Origin: Tetragonia tetragonoides
Lineage: Eukaryota > Streptophyta > Magnoliopsida > Caryophyllales > Aizoaceae
Direction of reading: 5' to 3'
DNA: 64,000 nucleotides
NCBI GenBank assembly: GCA_038025085.1
Contig: CM076146.1
Location: forward strand, 24,870,501 to 24,934,500
The notes beneath the pieces are model-generated. The model searched no databases, was not told the origin of the DNA, and saw nothing but the letters and a program-made list of their open reading frames with translations. Position numbers and translations under genes: made by a program. This document shows positions 9,616 through 22,508 of this stretch, piece after piece (within the stretch, counting starts at the first letter, position 1; the number at the start of each line of letters is the position of its first letter).

Positions 9616-12546
9616 CACTGGCCATCTTCCCCAGTACTCGGACCCGCCTGAGAAGACTCTCCGGGTCCACTTGACGACGGAGTACCTGAAGGACTGGGTT
9701 GAGACATCGCCCAAGATCTAGGGTTAAAAGCAAATAATGAACTCATCAAGTAAGCAGGATCCGGTCAATGGCGCGGTGGCTCCGACATATTTGGATAGCC
9801 ACCATACCCCATACTCTCCTAACTCGAAGAGCCTCTCGGAGGGACTGGAGGATACATAGGCATGAGATAACCCGGATACCCCATAAAAGAGGGCGGTGCA
9901 TGCCAATGCGAAAGGTAGGGCACCTGTGGCGGGTTCCCTGTATCCACTCAAGCTCGAGGCGTCCCATGACGCACTTCCGTACCCTCTTGCCTCGGACGAG
10001 GACGCTGAGGTGTAGACACTGATTCCGAAGCACGGGTAACTGGAGGCCTTGCCATAAGAACAGGCTGCAAAATAGACTCAAGGTCAGAAAATTACAAAAG
10101 TTCAAATCAAGCACTACTACTTGAAATGAACACACCTCTCGAACGTCGGATCGATGAATCGTGTACACACTCCGAGACGCGAACTTGGAAATCCAGTATT
10201 TAAGGCCATTCATGCCGCTTTAGATCTTCCGCGTCTCAGCAGCATCCAACTGTGCACATAAAGAGAACAGTCAATATACACACAAAGGAAAATTTCAAAT
10301 TACAAGTGATTTCCACTTACCCCCCTAAAACCAGTTGGTAGAGGCAATCCCTCAACCGCCTCATCTGGACCACGAAACTCAGGAATCAAAATAACCTGAG
10401 GTGACCCATCTACTCCTATATAACTCACCGACATGGTAGAAGGAGTGGAGCACGGAGAAGAAGCAGTCGCATGGGACGACGAACACTTCGCAGCACTGTG
10501 CAAAACATAAAAAAAGTTAGCTACATTTCTAAACTTCCAAGCGAAATTAAGAAACAAAAATTTTTACTCACCGGATCGGTGGAGAAGTTAGGGCACAATC
10601 GAGCCTCAGCAAACTCGGTATACGCCACCATAAGATCCACCTCAGGGTCAGCCGGAAGCAAATACTCAAGAGCATTCACTCCAATGGTGGTCGTCCTTAC
10701 CTACTCCACGGTAAGGTGACGACCATAAAGCATGAAATCCGGAGGGTCCCAAGGAATCCTTGGAGCCGGAAGGTCGGAGAAAGTCTACCTAATCAGTCTC
10801 TCTCCTAAGAACCACTCAAAACCAAAAGGACCCTCAATAAGGACTCTCTTCTGGTCATACTCCCAAGCACCCAAGAATCGGTCCGAGAGGCCTGGGACGT
10901 AATTCGTCAGGGGGAACCAATCAACGTGCAAAAGCAAATAATGAGCACAGGAACGGATAAAAAGGACGATAAAAGCGCAAAAGGTAGTCACTTACGTCCT
11001 GAGCGGTCAAGGGATTTATCGCCTCCGTAAGGGCGTGGAGCGTAGTGAATGGGCAAGATGCCCGTCCCCTCCAAGTCTGCATCGCTGGAAATGACAAATC
11101 CCCTATCTCAAGAAGAGGGGAAAGGTCGGGGAAATGCTCGTAAAACCAAATCTAAGACATGCAAAACACATGGATTAAGTACAAGTTATGAGTAAAAAGC
11201 CAAAGCACAAAGTATAAGAAGGGTAAAAGGAAATTACCTCCATAAGCTTCCAATAGCCGACCAAGGAGACGCGAGACGCACCCTCGTCCCCAATGAGGCG
11301 ACTGGACTGCCTCAAGCACCGCAGAAGACAAGAGTATGTGGGAAGACCCCAGTTGTACTCCGCAACTCTGTCCAAATCCCGCAAGCACGGGAAATAGTAA
11401 ACATGATACCTACTAGCTTTATCCGAAAAGATGGAACACGCTAGAATATAGGCCAAGAAAAGGCGAGCGTGCTGCTCCGCCGTGACCTTCTTTAACTTCC
11501 TCGGGGTGGTCAGAAACTGGACCATTACGTCAGTTCGTCCATACTTCATATAATCCCATTTGACCCCGAAAAGGCCAAACATCTCTACCATGTCATCCCT
11601 ACTCACCTCTCCATAAGTGAGGGGGGAACCGGTGCAAGGGAGCCCGGAAATGAGACCAAACTTGAAAGGGGTGATCATGATCTCACCCATAGGAAAATGA
11701 AAAGTACTGGTAGTATCCCAGTACCGCTCTGCAAGACCTCTAACAAGTAAGCGGTCGTAGCGCTCGGCAGAAGTGATGGACGATAACAGATGACCAAAGC
11801 CACAACGCTCCACAATAGCGTTGACCTCGGGAGTCACGTACCTACGGGCTTTCTCGATCTGGGAAAGGCTACCGTAACCCCGCATGGTAGTGTCTACATC
11901 CTATATAACACAATGACCGCAAGACAATTAGTTAGGTAATCCTAGTAGCAACTACCAGTCTCCGGTTTAGTCCTAAATTTTTACAACTCGTAAAATTTAG
12001 CATTTTATCTATACCAATACAATAAGAGTACGTTTTAACGAGAATAATCTTCACACAAGTTTACTTTCCACAAATTTACTCAAAAAACATCTACCATCAC
12101 AACAAAATAAAAATAAACTTCACTCAAGTTTATTTTCACCAAAGAGTGATAATTGCGACGAGAATAAATTTCACACAAATTTATTTTCACCATTAAAGAT
12201 GAATTTCACACAAATTCATTCTTCACATGCAAAAAAAAAAATTAATAAAAATTCTACGAGAATTTGCAAATTAGCATGAAAAACAATTTCACGCAAATTG
12301 GTTTTCCACATTAGCTACACTACAGTTCTCAACCTAGAAGTTCTATGTTTGCCTACACATGATTTTCTAAGAGGAAAAGAAAGAAAAACCAAACAAAAAC
12401 AACATACCCGACACTTGGTACCTACGGTAACCAAATGGTCCTTCTACTTGAAAATAAGATCGCGGGGCTCTGAACGATCGGTAGGATGGAAATCACTACG
12501 ACTGAACTCATCCTGGACTAACCGGTGCTCACCCACCCGGTGACGG
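9616..12546 (-). pseudogene. PMD gene, antisense in element G (copy 1), interrupted by element E
   Basis: This encodes a plant mobile domain protein, the family that includes Arabidopsis MAIN and MAIL1. Exon 1 is cut by E at 12546. Other exons, read from splice signals and comparison with the other copies: 11900-11238, 11151-10996, 10918-10572, 10495-10321, 10249-10136, 10064-9616. Exon 2 is open and holds the domain core, with RYWDTTSTFHFPMGE followed by LISGLPCTG. The last exon is proline-rich and ends in a Ser/Gly/Pro tail. Damage: stops at exon 4 (LIR then TAG, TVE then TAG), exon 6 and exon 7, and a lost acceptor before exon 4 (CG instead of AG). Confidence 0.75.
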
Positions 12547-14087
12547 TGTAAGAACCCTTGCCTTTCCGGCGCTAATTTGCAAGCAATGGTTCTTAAATAA
12601 TACGTCATACGAGCGTTATGTTGGAATTAATGGTTCTTAAATAATACGTCATATGCAATTTTAGTTCACTTGTTATGGGGAATAATAATTTGCAAGCAAT
12701 GAAGTCGCCATCAATTGGAAACCATCAAAAAGTGCACCCAATTCCTATTGGGAATTGACTCATACCCAAGGGGCTTAATATTGAGTTCGGGGGTGTAGGT
12801 ACGAAATAAACAAAATGAATTTCATCTAAATCGCCCGAATTAACGACCTCTACTAAGCCTATCCATGTCAAATATTTAAGTAAGCTATATGGTTCCATAG
12901 AAATCCGGTCGTCCAAGATCCTAAATTTAACTAGGCAGATTAAAAACAACCACATAATCTACCATTATCTTTTTGCACAATTTATATCAAATTTACATGC
13001 ATATTTATTATCAAACACAAGCAAGAGATGAGAGCAATAATAAAACTGCTCCAGCCTACCACACTTTGCTATACGCGCCAAGCATTGCATATGCACATCA
13101 ATAAATTTGTTAGTAACTTCAATAGAAGAACAATGCAAAAATATTAACTTTATGCTAAATAAACCTAGGAGATTGCTACATGCATGCACAAACAATGAAA
13201 AAGATGCAAACTTGCATGAACAAATAAAAAGATGCGAACTTTAAATTAAATTAACATGCATAATTATTTACAAGGGTCAAAACATGCATAATTACTCAAC
13301 CATAATCAAAAGCTAAATAAAACATGATCATATATAATAAAAAAGGAAGTTTAAGTAAGAGATTTAGGCCCTCAGGATGGTTAACCTGGACGTTCTATTC
13401 GAACGGGACTAGTAGAATTGGAATTGCTCTTCAATCTTGGGTGCTAGGTTGGGTGCAATGGCTTGCTTGAGTCTTCAAAATCTGAATTCTCTATGATTTG
13501 GGGTATTTGTGCTCTCAAATTGCTCTCAAAATTATAAACTGGCCAACCTCCCTCAAAAAAGGGTGAAAGGGAGTATTTATAGTATTAGGGGACGGAATTA
13601 GGGTCCTAGGGTTGCCAACCGGCGCCAAACACGGCCCAACCAGAAAAACAAGCCCAGCGGCTGCGGTTGGGGCACAGCGGCGTGCCGCTGGGCCTAGCGG
13701 CTGCCCTAAGGGCCCCCGCTGTCACGCGTGTCCCGCCGGGTTGACAGCCTCAGCCGCTCGACCAAAAGGCGCGCGCGCGACTAGGGATTTTTACTTTTTA
13801 TGCTCAGTAAATTACGAAATTGCCCTTGGGCTGATCCAGGGGGTCGGGACTGAGCGGTGTTGACCCAAATCTTCAAGACGCGATATCTCTTGATCCGGGA
13901 GCCTGATTGAGGCAAGCTCAAAGGTGTTGGGATCCTTATAACAAGGGTTATCCAAAGACCGAGGTTTCAAGGAATTTTGTCTAGATTTCCGAGCAATGTC
14001 CTTTTCTACTTACGTCTATGTTAATCCATTACCACCATCATCAAGCTTTGCGGTGCCAGGGGATGAGAACCGATTAGGGTGTCTACA
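12547..14087 (-). repeat. 3' LTR of element E (1541 bp)
   Basis: On the minus strand it begins TGTAGACACC and ends GGTTCTTACA. It has TATAAATA (minus) at 13574-13581 with a GC-rich inverted-motif cluster upstream of it (13615-13790). It resembles the F LTR more than the A/B/C LTRs: both contain GGAATTGGG and an internal CGACTTC block. It carries a short internal duplication (AATGGTTCTTAAATAATACG, about 12584 and 12630). Confidence 0.75.
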
Positions 14088-14102
14088 GAAGCCCCCACTT
14101 TG
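14088..14102 (-). other. Polypurine tract of element E
   Basis: On the minus strand this reads CAAAGTGGGGGCTTC directly before the LTR start TGTAGACACC. It is nearly identical to the PPTs of A0, B and C. Confidence 0.8.
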
Positions 14103-14229
14103 GCAGAGCTTGTGAAAGCGAAGGTCAAAGTATTTGCTAAAATGCCTGTAGTGTTTTTTTTAAAAGAGCGTTATGTTAGAGAGAAAGATAAAAAAAAAAA
14201 AAAAAAAGGTAAATCCTGAACGCATGTGG

Positions 14230-14520
14230 TCAGGGTTTACCTGCTTTACGGGTTCCAACGTGACGCTAATTTTAATAGCCTCGACATCAAAGAGCGTAGC
14301 GTAGCTCTCCTTTCTGGGTGCCAACGTGACACTAATTTTACTAGCCTCGACGTCAAAGAGCGTTGCGTAGCTCTGCTTTGCGGGTGCCAACGTGACGCTA
14401 ATTTTAATATCCTATTCGTCAAAGAGCGTTGCGTAGCTCTGCTTTGCGGGTGCCAACGTGACGCTAATTTTAATAGCCTCATCGTCAAAGAGCGTTGCGT
14501 AGCTCTGCTTTGGCAATGCC
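14230..14520. repeat. Tandem array of about 66-bp units with a hairpin core (element E)
   Basis: About four units, each with CCAACGTGACGCTAATTTTA and then CAAAGAGCGTTGCGTAGCTC followed by TGCTTTG. AGAGC and GCTCT can pair, as can CAAAG and CTTTG. It sits between the PPT and the PMD promoter, the same slot as the unrelated arrays in A0, B, C and F. Open frames on both strands are a by-product of the repeat. Confidence 0.85.
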
Positions 14521-15280
14521 TGTGTCTTGAGAAATTATGCCTGCCAAAATTAGATAATGTGCCTGTGCCTGCAAAAATTAGATTATATGCCTGTGCTTGC
14601 CAAAATTGTATTATACCAGGTCCCTAGGATAGGAAACCGTGGTGCGGGGTTAAATAGCCATTTTGGGTGATGTGCCCGTATCTCCCGGGCTTCTAACGAT
14701 CGAAAAATGCAATTCCGCGCGGAATTTAAACTAGTGGGCCCTCCCCATGAGAGGCGGATGAGAAAAGTGGTCTAGCGGCCAAGTGCAGGGCCGCTGAGAG
14801 CTGAGCGGCCTTATTGGGCCCGCTCAGCGGCTCAGATGGCATCGCGGAGGTGCTGAGAGCAGCCGCCTGGCCTGGCAGCATAGCCGCCGGAGCCAGCGGC
14901 CTGGCCGCCAGGGCCAGCTGCTGGGCCGCTGAGCTTGTGCGGCCCGAAACCGAGCCGCTGGGCCGATTTAGTGGCGCGGGTTGGGGTTTAAGTGAGAGAA
15001 GACCGATTTTTGGGTCATTTCTTCCCCAAATTTTCGAGCCTCTCTCTCTCTAACTCCATTGTTGGTCAAATCACAATTATTGCTCATCCTTGCTCAAATT
15101 TGCTCCTTTTTGCTTGCAATTGCTTGCTCTTGCATAATCTTTGCATAATTTGAAGTTTATTGTGATTTCTCACAAATTTAGGGTGAATTTGAGAGTGGGT
15201 TTTTAAAACCCTTAGAGAGAGGAAATTCGAAATTCTCCATTTTTCCTTGTTGTTCTTGCTTGCTTTTTCATCCTTCTTCC
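14521..15280 (+). promoter_or_regulatory. Promoter region of the PMD gene of element E
   Basis: Between 14770 and 14960 there is a dense cluster of GCCGCT/AGCGGC motifs in both orientations. A pyrimidine-rich leader (15030-15280) leads to the ATG at 15281. No clear TATA box is visible. The cluster corresponds to those upstream of the other PMD and DUF7745-like genes. Confidence 0.5.
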
Positions 15281-17970
15281 ATGGCTCCAAAATTGGGAAA
15301 GAGGAGGAGTAGGAGGACCGAGGTGCGGGAGGAGGTCCAGGAAATTGACATTTTTACCAAGGCTTTTCCTCCTCGTGTGAAGCCTTCCAAGAGGAAGCCT
15401 AATGTGGCTTTTCCTCAAGATCGATACACCCGGTCGGATAGGATGCTCGACATTGTTTGGGATCGATCAGAGTTGCTTTTCCGACCGGCGACTCATTTGA
15501 GCTCTCGGGCTTCAAAGTTCGTGGTAAGTCCTCAAACTTTGAATTCATAGTTTTATGCATTGAATTTGAGTTTATATGCTTGCCCTGAATAGAATATGTA
15601 TGGAGTTTGTATGAAATTGTCAAGTTTGTCGCGCATGTGATCTTGCGCGGCTTGAACGAACTTAGAAGCACGCCTAGGATTGAACATTTGATTGAAATGT
15701 GCACCTAATGGGTTGCAAACTTGATCATAGGAACCTGATGGGAATTTGAAGGCCCATGGAAACTATGGCTCTTCGATTAAGCTTTTGAAAACCTTGCCCA
15801 AAGAGGTGCCAGTTGCGGTTTTGAATGCGGGGTTTAGGCCCCTTTTGAGAGCGGCGGACTCGGTTGAGCGAGTCAAGAGATGTATTGTTCGATTGTCTTT
15901 AGAGAGTTTTTGGGACACTACCAATACGTTCCATTTCCTTAATGGGGAATGATGATTACTCCTTAGGAGTTTGGGATGTTGACCGGGGTACCTTGCGTGG
16001 GTATGCTCATTGTTTATGATGTTTCCATTTGGAAACGTAAGACGGAGCTGGTGGAGCTCTTCGGTCCTTGGGGGAACACTTGGGGTCACCACTACCGTTC
16101 TTATAACGAGCTTTTTACTGCTTTGAAAGACCCGAGGTATAAAAGAAATACTTCGGTGGAGCAAAAGGCGAGGATGTTTAAATTATCGCCTACCTCCTTG
16201 CCACCACTATTTTTAGTGACAAGGGGGGAACGCAATCATTCCATTTACCTCCCGAGTCTGCTGAATTGGGAGAGAGTACAAACTACGGGTTTCCAGGCTA
16301 CGCCAACCTCTTGAGATGCATGTGGTACGCCTGCCGCGTGAAAGACGAGGGGTACAAGAAGGCGAACCTTCCTGTCGTGAGCTTATGCGGCTTTTGGAAG
16401 GTTTTACAGGTGCGTTTACTTACCTTTGTTTGCATGATATGCATGATTTAAGTGTGCGGTGCTTCATTTCATATTTTGATGTAACCTTGGTTTTTTGAGC
16501 ATTTTCCGAACTTGGCGCCTACGGGCTGGGCCTTGGACTTCCCGGTTTGTAGGGCATGGCGCCATAGGGGTTCTGCGCCTTTGCATACCCTCCAGCAGTG
16601 TAGGGAGGCTTTCTTCCGCTTTGACTGGCACAAGGTAAAAACATAACACTGGCTGCATGGATTGTATGGATTGTATTTCTTGGTGTTGAAATATCTTATG
16701 TTGCATGCTTGTGTAGATTGACTACTTCCCATGGGCGAAGTATCACGGGTTGGCTGCAGACACCATCCTAGCCTCTAGGGCGGTGGATCGTCAGAGGATC
16801 CTGATTGCGGGCCCGTCCTCCCTTGACTGGTACCTAGGGGAGAGGATCTTCAGTCAGGTTTATCTTGATTTGGAGGGCATGAGGATTCCTTTGGATCCTC
16901 CCCCGTCCATGTTCTTATTGAGGTGGTTGTCTCGTGAGCAGGTTACGGAGGCCATGGTAGGATCAGATGCCATGCGGTATTTAAGGGAGCCTGCGGAGGA
17001 CCTTGCAGGGCACTATGAGCTGTTCCGCCGTGATCGCCTCAAACGTTTGATATTCTATGTCTCTCTTGCCTTATTAATGCTAACTTACTTTGCTTTGTAG
17101 GAACCTCGAGTTGATGACACCGAGGCGGACGTCCTGGATATGCTGGTTTGAGGACGGGATTATGGTGAGAAGGAGTGCTGGGGAGAGATCCCCATGACAG
17201 AGGACCTTGATGAGGACATCCAGGACCTTCCTCTTCCTGTTGGGCATCCAGGGGTAAATTTGTAATTTTGCCGAAGTGCGCAATGCCTTACTTCATTATA
17301 TGCTTGTACAAACTTTTTTTATGTAGCTTGATCGTGAGCAGACCTGGAAGGTCTTCAAGATGATGCATGCCATGAAGTCTTGGATATCCCGAGCCTTTCG
17401 AAGGGTACTTGTTCAAGAGCTGACTTGGACAAGGTACGCTTGCATTTGCATCTTTAAAGTTTTATGCTTTGAGAAATATGTCTTATGACTTTCTGTGGGA
17501 TGCAGGTTGAGTACCATCGGCCCCTTCCTCGTCGGTCACGGCAAGTGGTGATTTCGGATGATGAGGGTGTGAGCTCTCCTGAGCCTAGTCCTTCACGCGA
17601 GAGGAGCCCTCGGAGGGAGAGTCCTAGGAGAGAGAGGGTGCTTGTACATCGGTCAGACCGCCCTGGTGGGAGTAGGATGACTCTGTATGTGGAGCCTTAT
17701 CCTATGCATGTGCCAATGTATCCTCCTTATCCCGGGTATGCGGGTTATCCTTTGTATCGTGGCCTTTACTACAGCCCCCGGTTTCGGCTCCTATGTTGCC
17801 TACCATGCCTCGTCGTTCTTTGTGCGGGTATAACTCAAGCTATGACGGGGAAGGGAGTTCGTATCAAGAGCCTTCCCGCCATTCCTCTTTTGACCCTAGC
17901 CAGGTCGTGGCGTCGATCTTTGGTGATGAGGTGCGGAGGTCAGAGGACCACTTTGAGGTGCCCCGTACGG
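15281..17970 (+). pseudogene. PMD gene carried antisense by element E, 3' end lost
   Basis: A plant mobile domain gene that starts MAPKLGKRRSRR (basic N-terminus). Exons inferred from GT/AG sites and comparison with the other copies: 15281-15523, 15731-16409, about 16479-16634, 16717-~17043, 17101-17253, 17327-17433, 17506-~17965. Exon 2 has SFWDTTNTFHF, equivalent to the core of copy 1. Exon 4 has SSLDWYLGERIFS and IPLDPPPSMFLL. Damage: a frameshift near 15949 and a stop near 15963, another frameshift near 16270, and a lost acceptor before exon 3. The tyrosine- and proline-rich last exon runs into a rearrangement near 17970. There is no DUF7745 downstream in this orientation, unlike in C. 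Confidence 0.75.
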
Positions 17971-18896
17971 TTTTGGTGGTACGCCACCATGGGATGTCAG
18001 TGTAGAAGTATGCTAACCACTCCTGCCGAGAGGATTAGGAGAACTTTCGGCGTCTCGCCGGAAAGTGTTTAGGGAGGAACTTCCTAGTATCAATGGGAGC
18101 CTCAAGCAAGTGGAGTCTCTCTTAAAGCCATATCTACACAAAAACAACAAAAGGAAAATTCAAGTCAATACAAGATGAGAATTTCACCACATAAAGTTAA
18201 ATCCACAAAGATTAAGGCTTTATCACAAAAACTTACTTGAAGGAGTAAAGGGCTCCCGGTGAAGGACTCTTGGGGATTGCTCTTGAGCCTATCAAAAGCA
18301 AGGATTGTCTCTCCCACAACCAAGTGCATAGGAGAGCTATCCCATTGAATTTGCTCGGTCACCCTAAGAAGGCAAGCTTTGCCCTTGTTGATGGTAGACT
18401 TCTTTTCGGATGGAATAAGAGCGTCTTCATTACCACCAACAAACAAGTAACGATGGAGGAGGCAAAACAAAGGCACGTTTCTTGTACCTCTTATCCATCG
18501 CATCCCGGGCCCTAGAGGTGAAAAAGTCATGAGCTTAGGAAGATCAACATCCTCACCGTGAAGCACTTGGGCAACTCAACGTGAAGACAACCCCAGGTAT
18601 CTTTAAAAATCACCAGCAAAAGCTTTCCCCAAGTAAGGAACTGTGGGAGGGTTTTCGGTTGGAAAACCAATGATATCGGAGAACTCCTCCACCAACGGGC
18701 ACATCTCATGAGCACCAAAACGGAAAATGTGAAACTTTGGGTCCCTAAACTCAGAAGAAGCATGAAGAAAGTCCCATAAAATCTAAACCTGTTTGAGGTG
18801 AAATAAGGCTTTATGATGGAATGAAGTAACCTTTAACCTCTTCTCTACGGTCATGGAGGCCAGCCAAGCGTCAAAGACATCATCAAAGTTCGCCAT
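17971..18896 (-). pseudogene. DUF7745-like gene, antisense in element F (copy 2), truncated
   Basis: Close relative of copy 1, starting MANFDDVFDAWLASM. Exon 1 is 18896-18237; an intron (18236-18134) sits at exactly the copy 1 position; exon 2 begins at 18133 and is cut at the rearrangement near 17970. It keeps HLVVGETILAFDRLK. Stops in exon 1 near 18785, 18602 and 18578 and at least one frameshift make it non-functional. The basic tail is lost. Confidence 0.75.
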
Positions 18897-19385
18897 TGTT
18901 AAGATTAAGGATTTTCTCTCTCTAGGGGCTCAAAGTAAGTGGTAAGAAGAGAAGAGGAGGATACCCAACTATAGAGAGGTCACGGTTGGATTCTCGTCGA
19001 AAAATTAAGGAAATACAGACAACCGACGAAAAAGGGTCAGGCTGCTTAGCCGTTAGGACGAGCGGCTGAGCCGCTCCAACCAGCAGCATGACCGCTAGGA
19101 CATGCGGCCAAACCGCTAGCCCAAGCGGCAACCGCTTGAGCTCTATCACAGCCGCTAGGAGCTCTAGCGGTCACCTTGTATAGGCGCATGTCCAACAACT
19201 TCGCGAGACAACTTTGGTCCACTCGACCTTTCCATTGACCGAGCTCTACCTTCCTAATTCCCACTTGGACAGATTTTGGAAGCCTTTCCTTAGATTTTCC
19301 TTACCTTAATTTTGGCTCTTGCCACCTTTCTATTTATTCCCTTTTTATTTTCTTTCCTTCTTTTTATTTTGATTACCAAGTTCCA

Positions 19386-19432
<47 letters not shown>

Positions 19433-19736
19433 CTGATTCCTTAATTTCTTTAATTATTTTTTCCCCTTTTGATTATCTTTTTCTATTTTCCATTTTCTTT
19501 ACCTTAATTTTATTTTATTTTTTTTAGGGGAAGGGATACCCTAAATTTTCTAAGTTCCCGGGAATCCTAAATTCTCGGATTTCGTGTTTTGTGATTTCCT
19601 ATTCGGAAATTAGATGATTCAATTCACATATGGCATTTGCGTGATATTGTTTGTGCGTGAATAAAATGCAATATTTATAGCAGGTTTAATACAAGCCCGA
19701 AAGTTCAAAATGCACTACAACAAATATCACTGGCCA
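18897..19736 (-). promoter_or_regulatory. Promoter region of antisense DUF7745-like copy 2
   Basis: Homologous to 8793-9615. It has a GC-rich inverted-motif cluster (19030-19170) and a degenerate TATA (minus CTATAGT near 18970). A T-run of about 45 bases (19388-19432) replaces a shorter T-rich stretch in copy 1. No coding sequence is seen. Confidence 0.5.
19388..19432. repeat. Long T homopolymer
   Basis: An uninterrupted run of about 45 T. The homologous place in copy 1 (about 9310-9330) has only short T-runs, so it has expanded in this copy. Length is likely unstable and prone to assembly error. Confidence 0.9.
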
Positions 19737-22508
19737 TCTTCGCCAGTACTCGGACCCGCCTGAGACGACTCTCCGGGTCCACTTGATGATGGAACACCTG
19801 AACGACCTGGCTGAGACATCGCCCAAGCTCTATGGTCAAATGCAAATAATGAACCCGTCAAGTAAGCGGGATCCTGCGAATGGCGCGGTGGCTCCGACAT
19901 GCCGGGATAGCCACCATACTACGTACTCTCCTGACTCCAGGAACCCCTCGGAGGGACTGGAGGATACGTAGGCATGGGATAACCCGGATACCCCATATAG
20001 GGAGGCGGTGCATGCCACTGCGGAAGATTAGGCACCTGGGGCGGGTTCCCCGTATCCACTTGAGCTCGAGGCGTCCCATGACGCACTTCCGCACTCTCCT
20101 GCCTCGGAGGAGGACGCTGCGGTGTAGACACCGACTCCGGAGCACGAATAACTGGAGGCCTAGGAGGCCTCGCCATAGGAATAGGCTTCGAAAATTACAA
20201 AAAAATTCAAAATAAAGCACTATTACTTGAAATGAACATAACTCTCGCACGTCGGACCGACGACTCGTGCATGCACTCCAGGACGCGAATCTGGAAATCC
20301 AGCTCTTAAAGGCTTGCATGCCCCTATAAATCCTCCGCGTCTCTGCAGCATCAAACTGTGCACATAAAGAAAAGAGTCAGTATATACACAAAGGAAATTT
20401 TGCAAATTACAAAGGATTTTCACTTAGCCCCCTACAACCTGCTGGTAGAGGCAATCGCTCAACCTCCTCACCGGGGCCACGAAACTCAAAAATAAGTAGA
20501 ACCTGAGGTGACCCGTCCGCTCCTGTATAACTCACCGACATGGAAGGAGGAGTAGGGCGTGGAGAATAGGCAGTCGCATGAAACGACGAAGAACACACAA
20601 CACTCTGCGAAGACTTAAAGGTATTAGATACAAATTTCTAAATTTCCTAACGAAATTGAGAAACAAAGTACATTACTTACCGGGTCGGTAGAGAAATTGG
20701 GGCACAATCGACCCTCAACAAACTCGGTATATGCGACCATAAGATCCACCTCAGGATCAGCTGGAAGCAAATACTCAAGGGCATTCGCCCAAACAGTGGC
20801 CACGCTTACCTGCTCCACGGTAAGGTGAAGAAAATAAAGCATAGAATCCGGAGGATCCAAAGGAATCCTCAGAGCCGAAAGGTCGGAGAAAGTCTTCCTA
20901 ATCAGTCTATTTCCCAAAAACCACTCAAAATCGAAAGGACCCTCAATGAGGATCCTGTTCTGGTCATACTCCCGAGCACCCAAGAATCGGTTTGAGAGAC
21001 CAGGGAGGTAATCTGTCCAAGGGAACCAGTCGACCTACAAAAGTAAAGAATGAGCACACAAAAGGATGAAAAGTACGATAAAAGCACAAAAGATAATCAC
21101 TTACATCCTGAGCAATCAAGGGATATATCGCCTCCCTAAGGGCATGCAGCGTAGTAAATGGGCAAGATGCCCGTCCCCTCCAAGTCTGTATCGCTGGAAA
21201 AGACAAATCCCTTGTCTCGAGAAGAAGGGCAAGGTCGGGGAAATGCTCGTAAAACCAAATCTAATACATGCAAAGCACATGGATAAGGCACAAGTGGTGA
21301 GTAAAAGCCAAAAACACAAAGACAAGAAGGAAAAAAGGAAATTACCTCCATAACCTTCCAATAACCGACCAAGGAGACGCGAGACGCGCCCTCCTCTTCA
21401 CTGAGGCGGCTGAACTGCCTCAAGCACCGTAGAAGACAGGAGTATGCGGGAAAACCCCAATTGTACTTCGTAACTCTGTCTAAATCCCGCAAGCACGGAA
21501 AATAGTAAACATGATACCTACTAGCTTTATCCGCAAAGACGGAACAAGCTAGAACATAGGCCGAGAAAAGGCAGGCGTGCTACTCCGCCATGACCTTTTT
21601 CAGCTTCCTTGGGGTGGTCAGGAACTGGACCATTACGTCAGTCCGCCCATACTTCATACCAACCCAATTGGCCCCGAAAATGCCAAACATCTCCGGCATG
21701 TCATCCCAACTCACCTCTCCATAAGTGAGGGGGATACCGGTGCAAGGGAGCCGGAAATGAGACCGAAAGGGGTGATCATGATCTCACCCATAGGAAAATG
21801 AAAAGTACTGGTAGTATCCCAGTACCGCTCCGCAAGACCTCTAACCAGCAAGTGGTCGAAGTGCTCAGCAGAAGCAATGGACGCTAGAAGATGGCTGAAG
21901 CCACAACGCTCCACAATAGCGTTGACCGCAGGAGTCATATACCTACGGGCTTTCTCTATCCCGAAAAGGCTACCGTAACCCCGCAGGGTAGTATCTATGT
22001 CCTATACAACACAATAAGTTAGGTAATCCTTGTAACAACTACCAGTCTCCGGTTTAGTCCTAAATTTTTACAATTCGTAAAATTTAGCAATTTAACTAAA
22101 CCAATATACTAAGAGTAAATTTTAACAAGAACGAATTTCACACAAATTTATTCTCCACAAATATACTCACAAACCATCCATCGTCACAATAAAAATAAAC
22201 TTCACTGAAGTTTATTTTCACAAAGAACTGATAATTGCAGCGAGAATAAATTTCATACAAATTTATTTTCCACCATTAACGATGAATTTCACACAAATTC
22301 ATTTTTTACATGCAAAATATATATATAATACAAGAAACCTACAGGAATTTGCAAATTAGCAAGAAAAATAATTTCATACAAATTGGTTTTCCACATTAGC
22401 TATACTACAGTTCTCAACCTAGAAATTCTATGTTTGCCTACACATGATTTTCTAAGCGTAAAAGAGGAAAGAGAAAAAAAAATGAGATACCCGACATTTG
22501 GTACCAAC
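19737..22508 (-). pseudogene. PMD gene copy 2 of element F, exons 2-7
   Basis: Same family and exon plan as copy 1. Exons: 22001-21346, 21260-21105, 21034-20681, 20604-~20431, 20355-~20243, 20185-19737, plus the end of exon 1 next to 22508. The core RYWDTTSTFHFPMGE is present, then a frameshift near 21760. Exon 4 keeps FDFEWFLGNRLIR and a good acceptor (TGTAG) that is broken in copy 1. The donor after exon 5 is altered (GCTAAG where copy 1 has GTAAG), as is the one after exon 6. The last exon is proline-rich, with a frame change near 19920. Element B separates this part from exon 1. Confidence 0.75.

Larger units (their letters stand above)
1990..12546 (+). mobile_element. G: plus-strand Tat-lineage element lacking gag and 3' LTR
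   Basis: The order is leader (1990-), a 66-bp tandem array (2706-3110), pol (3225-6854), the twin hairpin (6961-7011), antisense DUF7745-like (8792-7221), then antisense PMD (12546-9616). The right end is cut inside PMD exon 1, where element E is inserted. No gag or protease is visible between the LTR and pol, so this copy could not move by itself. The tRNA-Arg-like primer site seen in B (TGGCGACTTC) is missing after the LTR, and the sequence resumes at CTGGGGA, a small deletion. Confidence 0.75.
12547..17970 (-). mobile_element. E: truncated minus-strand Tat-like element inserted in PMD copy 1
   Basis: It has a 3' LTR (12547-14087), PPT (14088-14102), a hairpin tandem array (14230-14520) and a PMD gene on the plus strand, antisense to the element. 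The insertion splits the PMD exon of G; GACGG (12542-12546) is the expected left copy of the target duplication, and the right copy is missing. The element stops near 17970, where its PMD last exon is joined to the DUF7745-like gene of F. DUF7745, pol, gag and 5' LTR of E are absent. Confidence 0.75.

Noticed and set aside
14226..14627. Repeat-containing ORFs on both strands
   Set aside because: The 66-bp hairpin array of E has a unit divisible by three, so frames stay open without selection.
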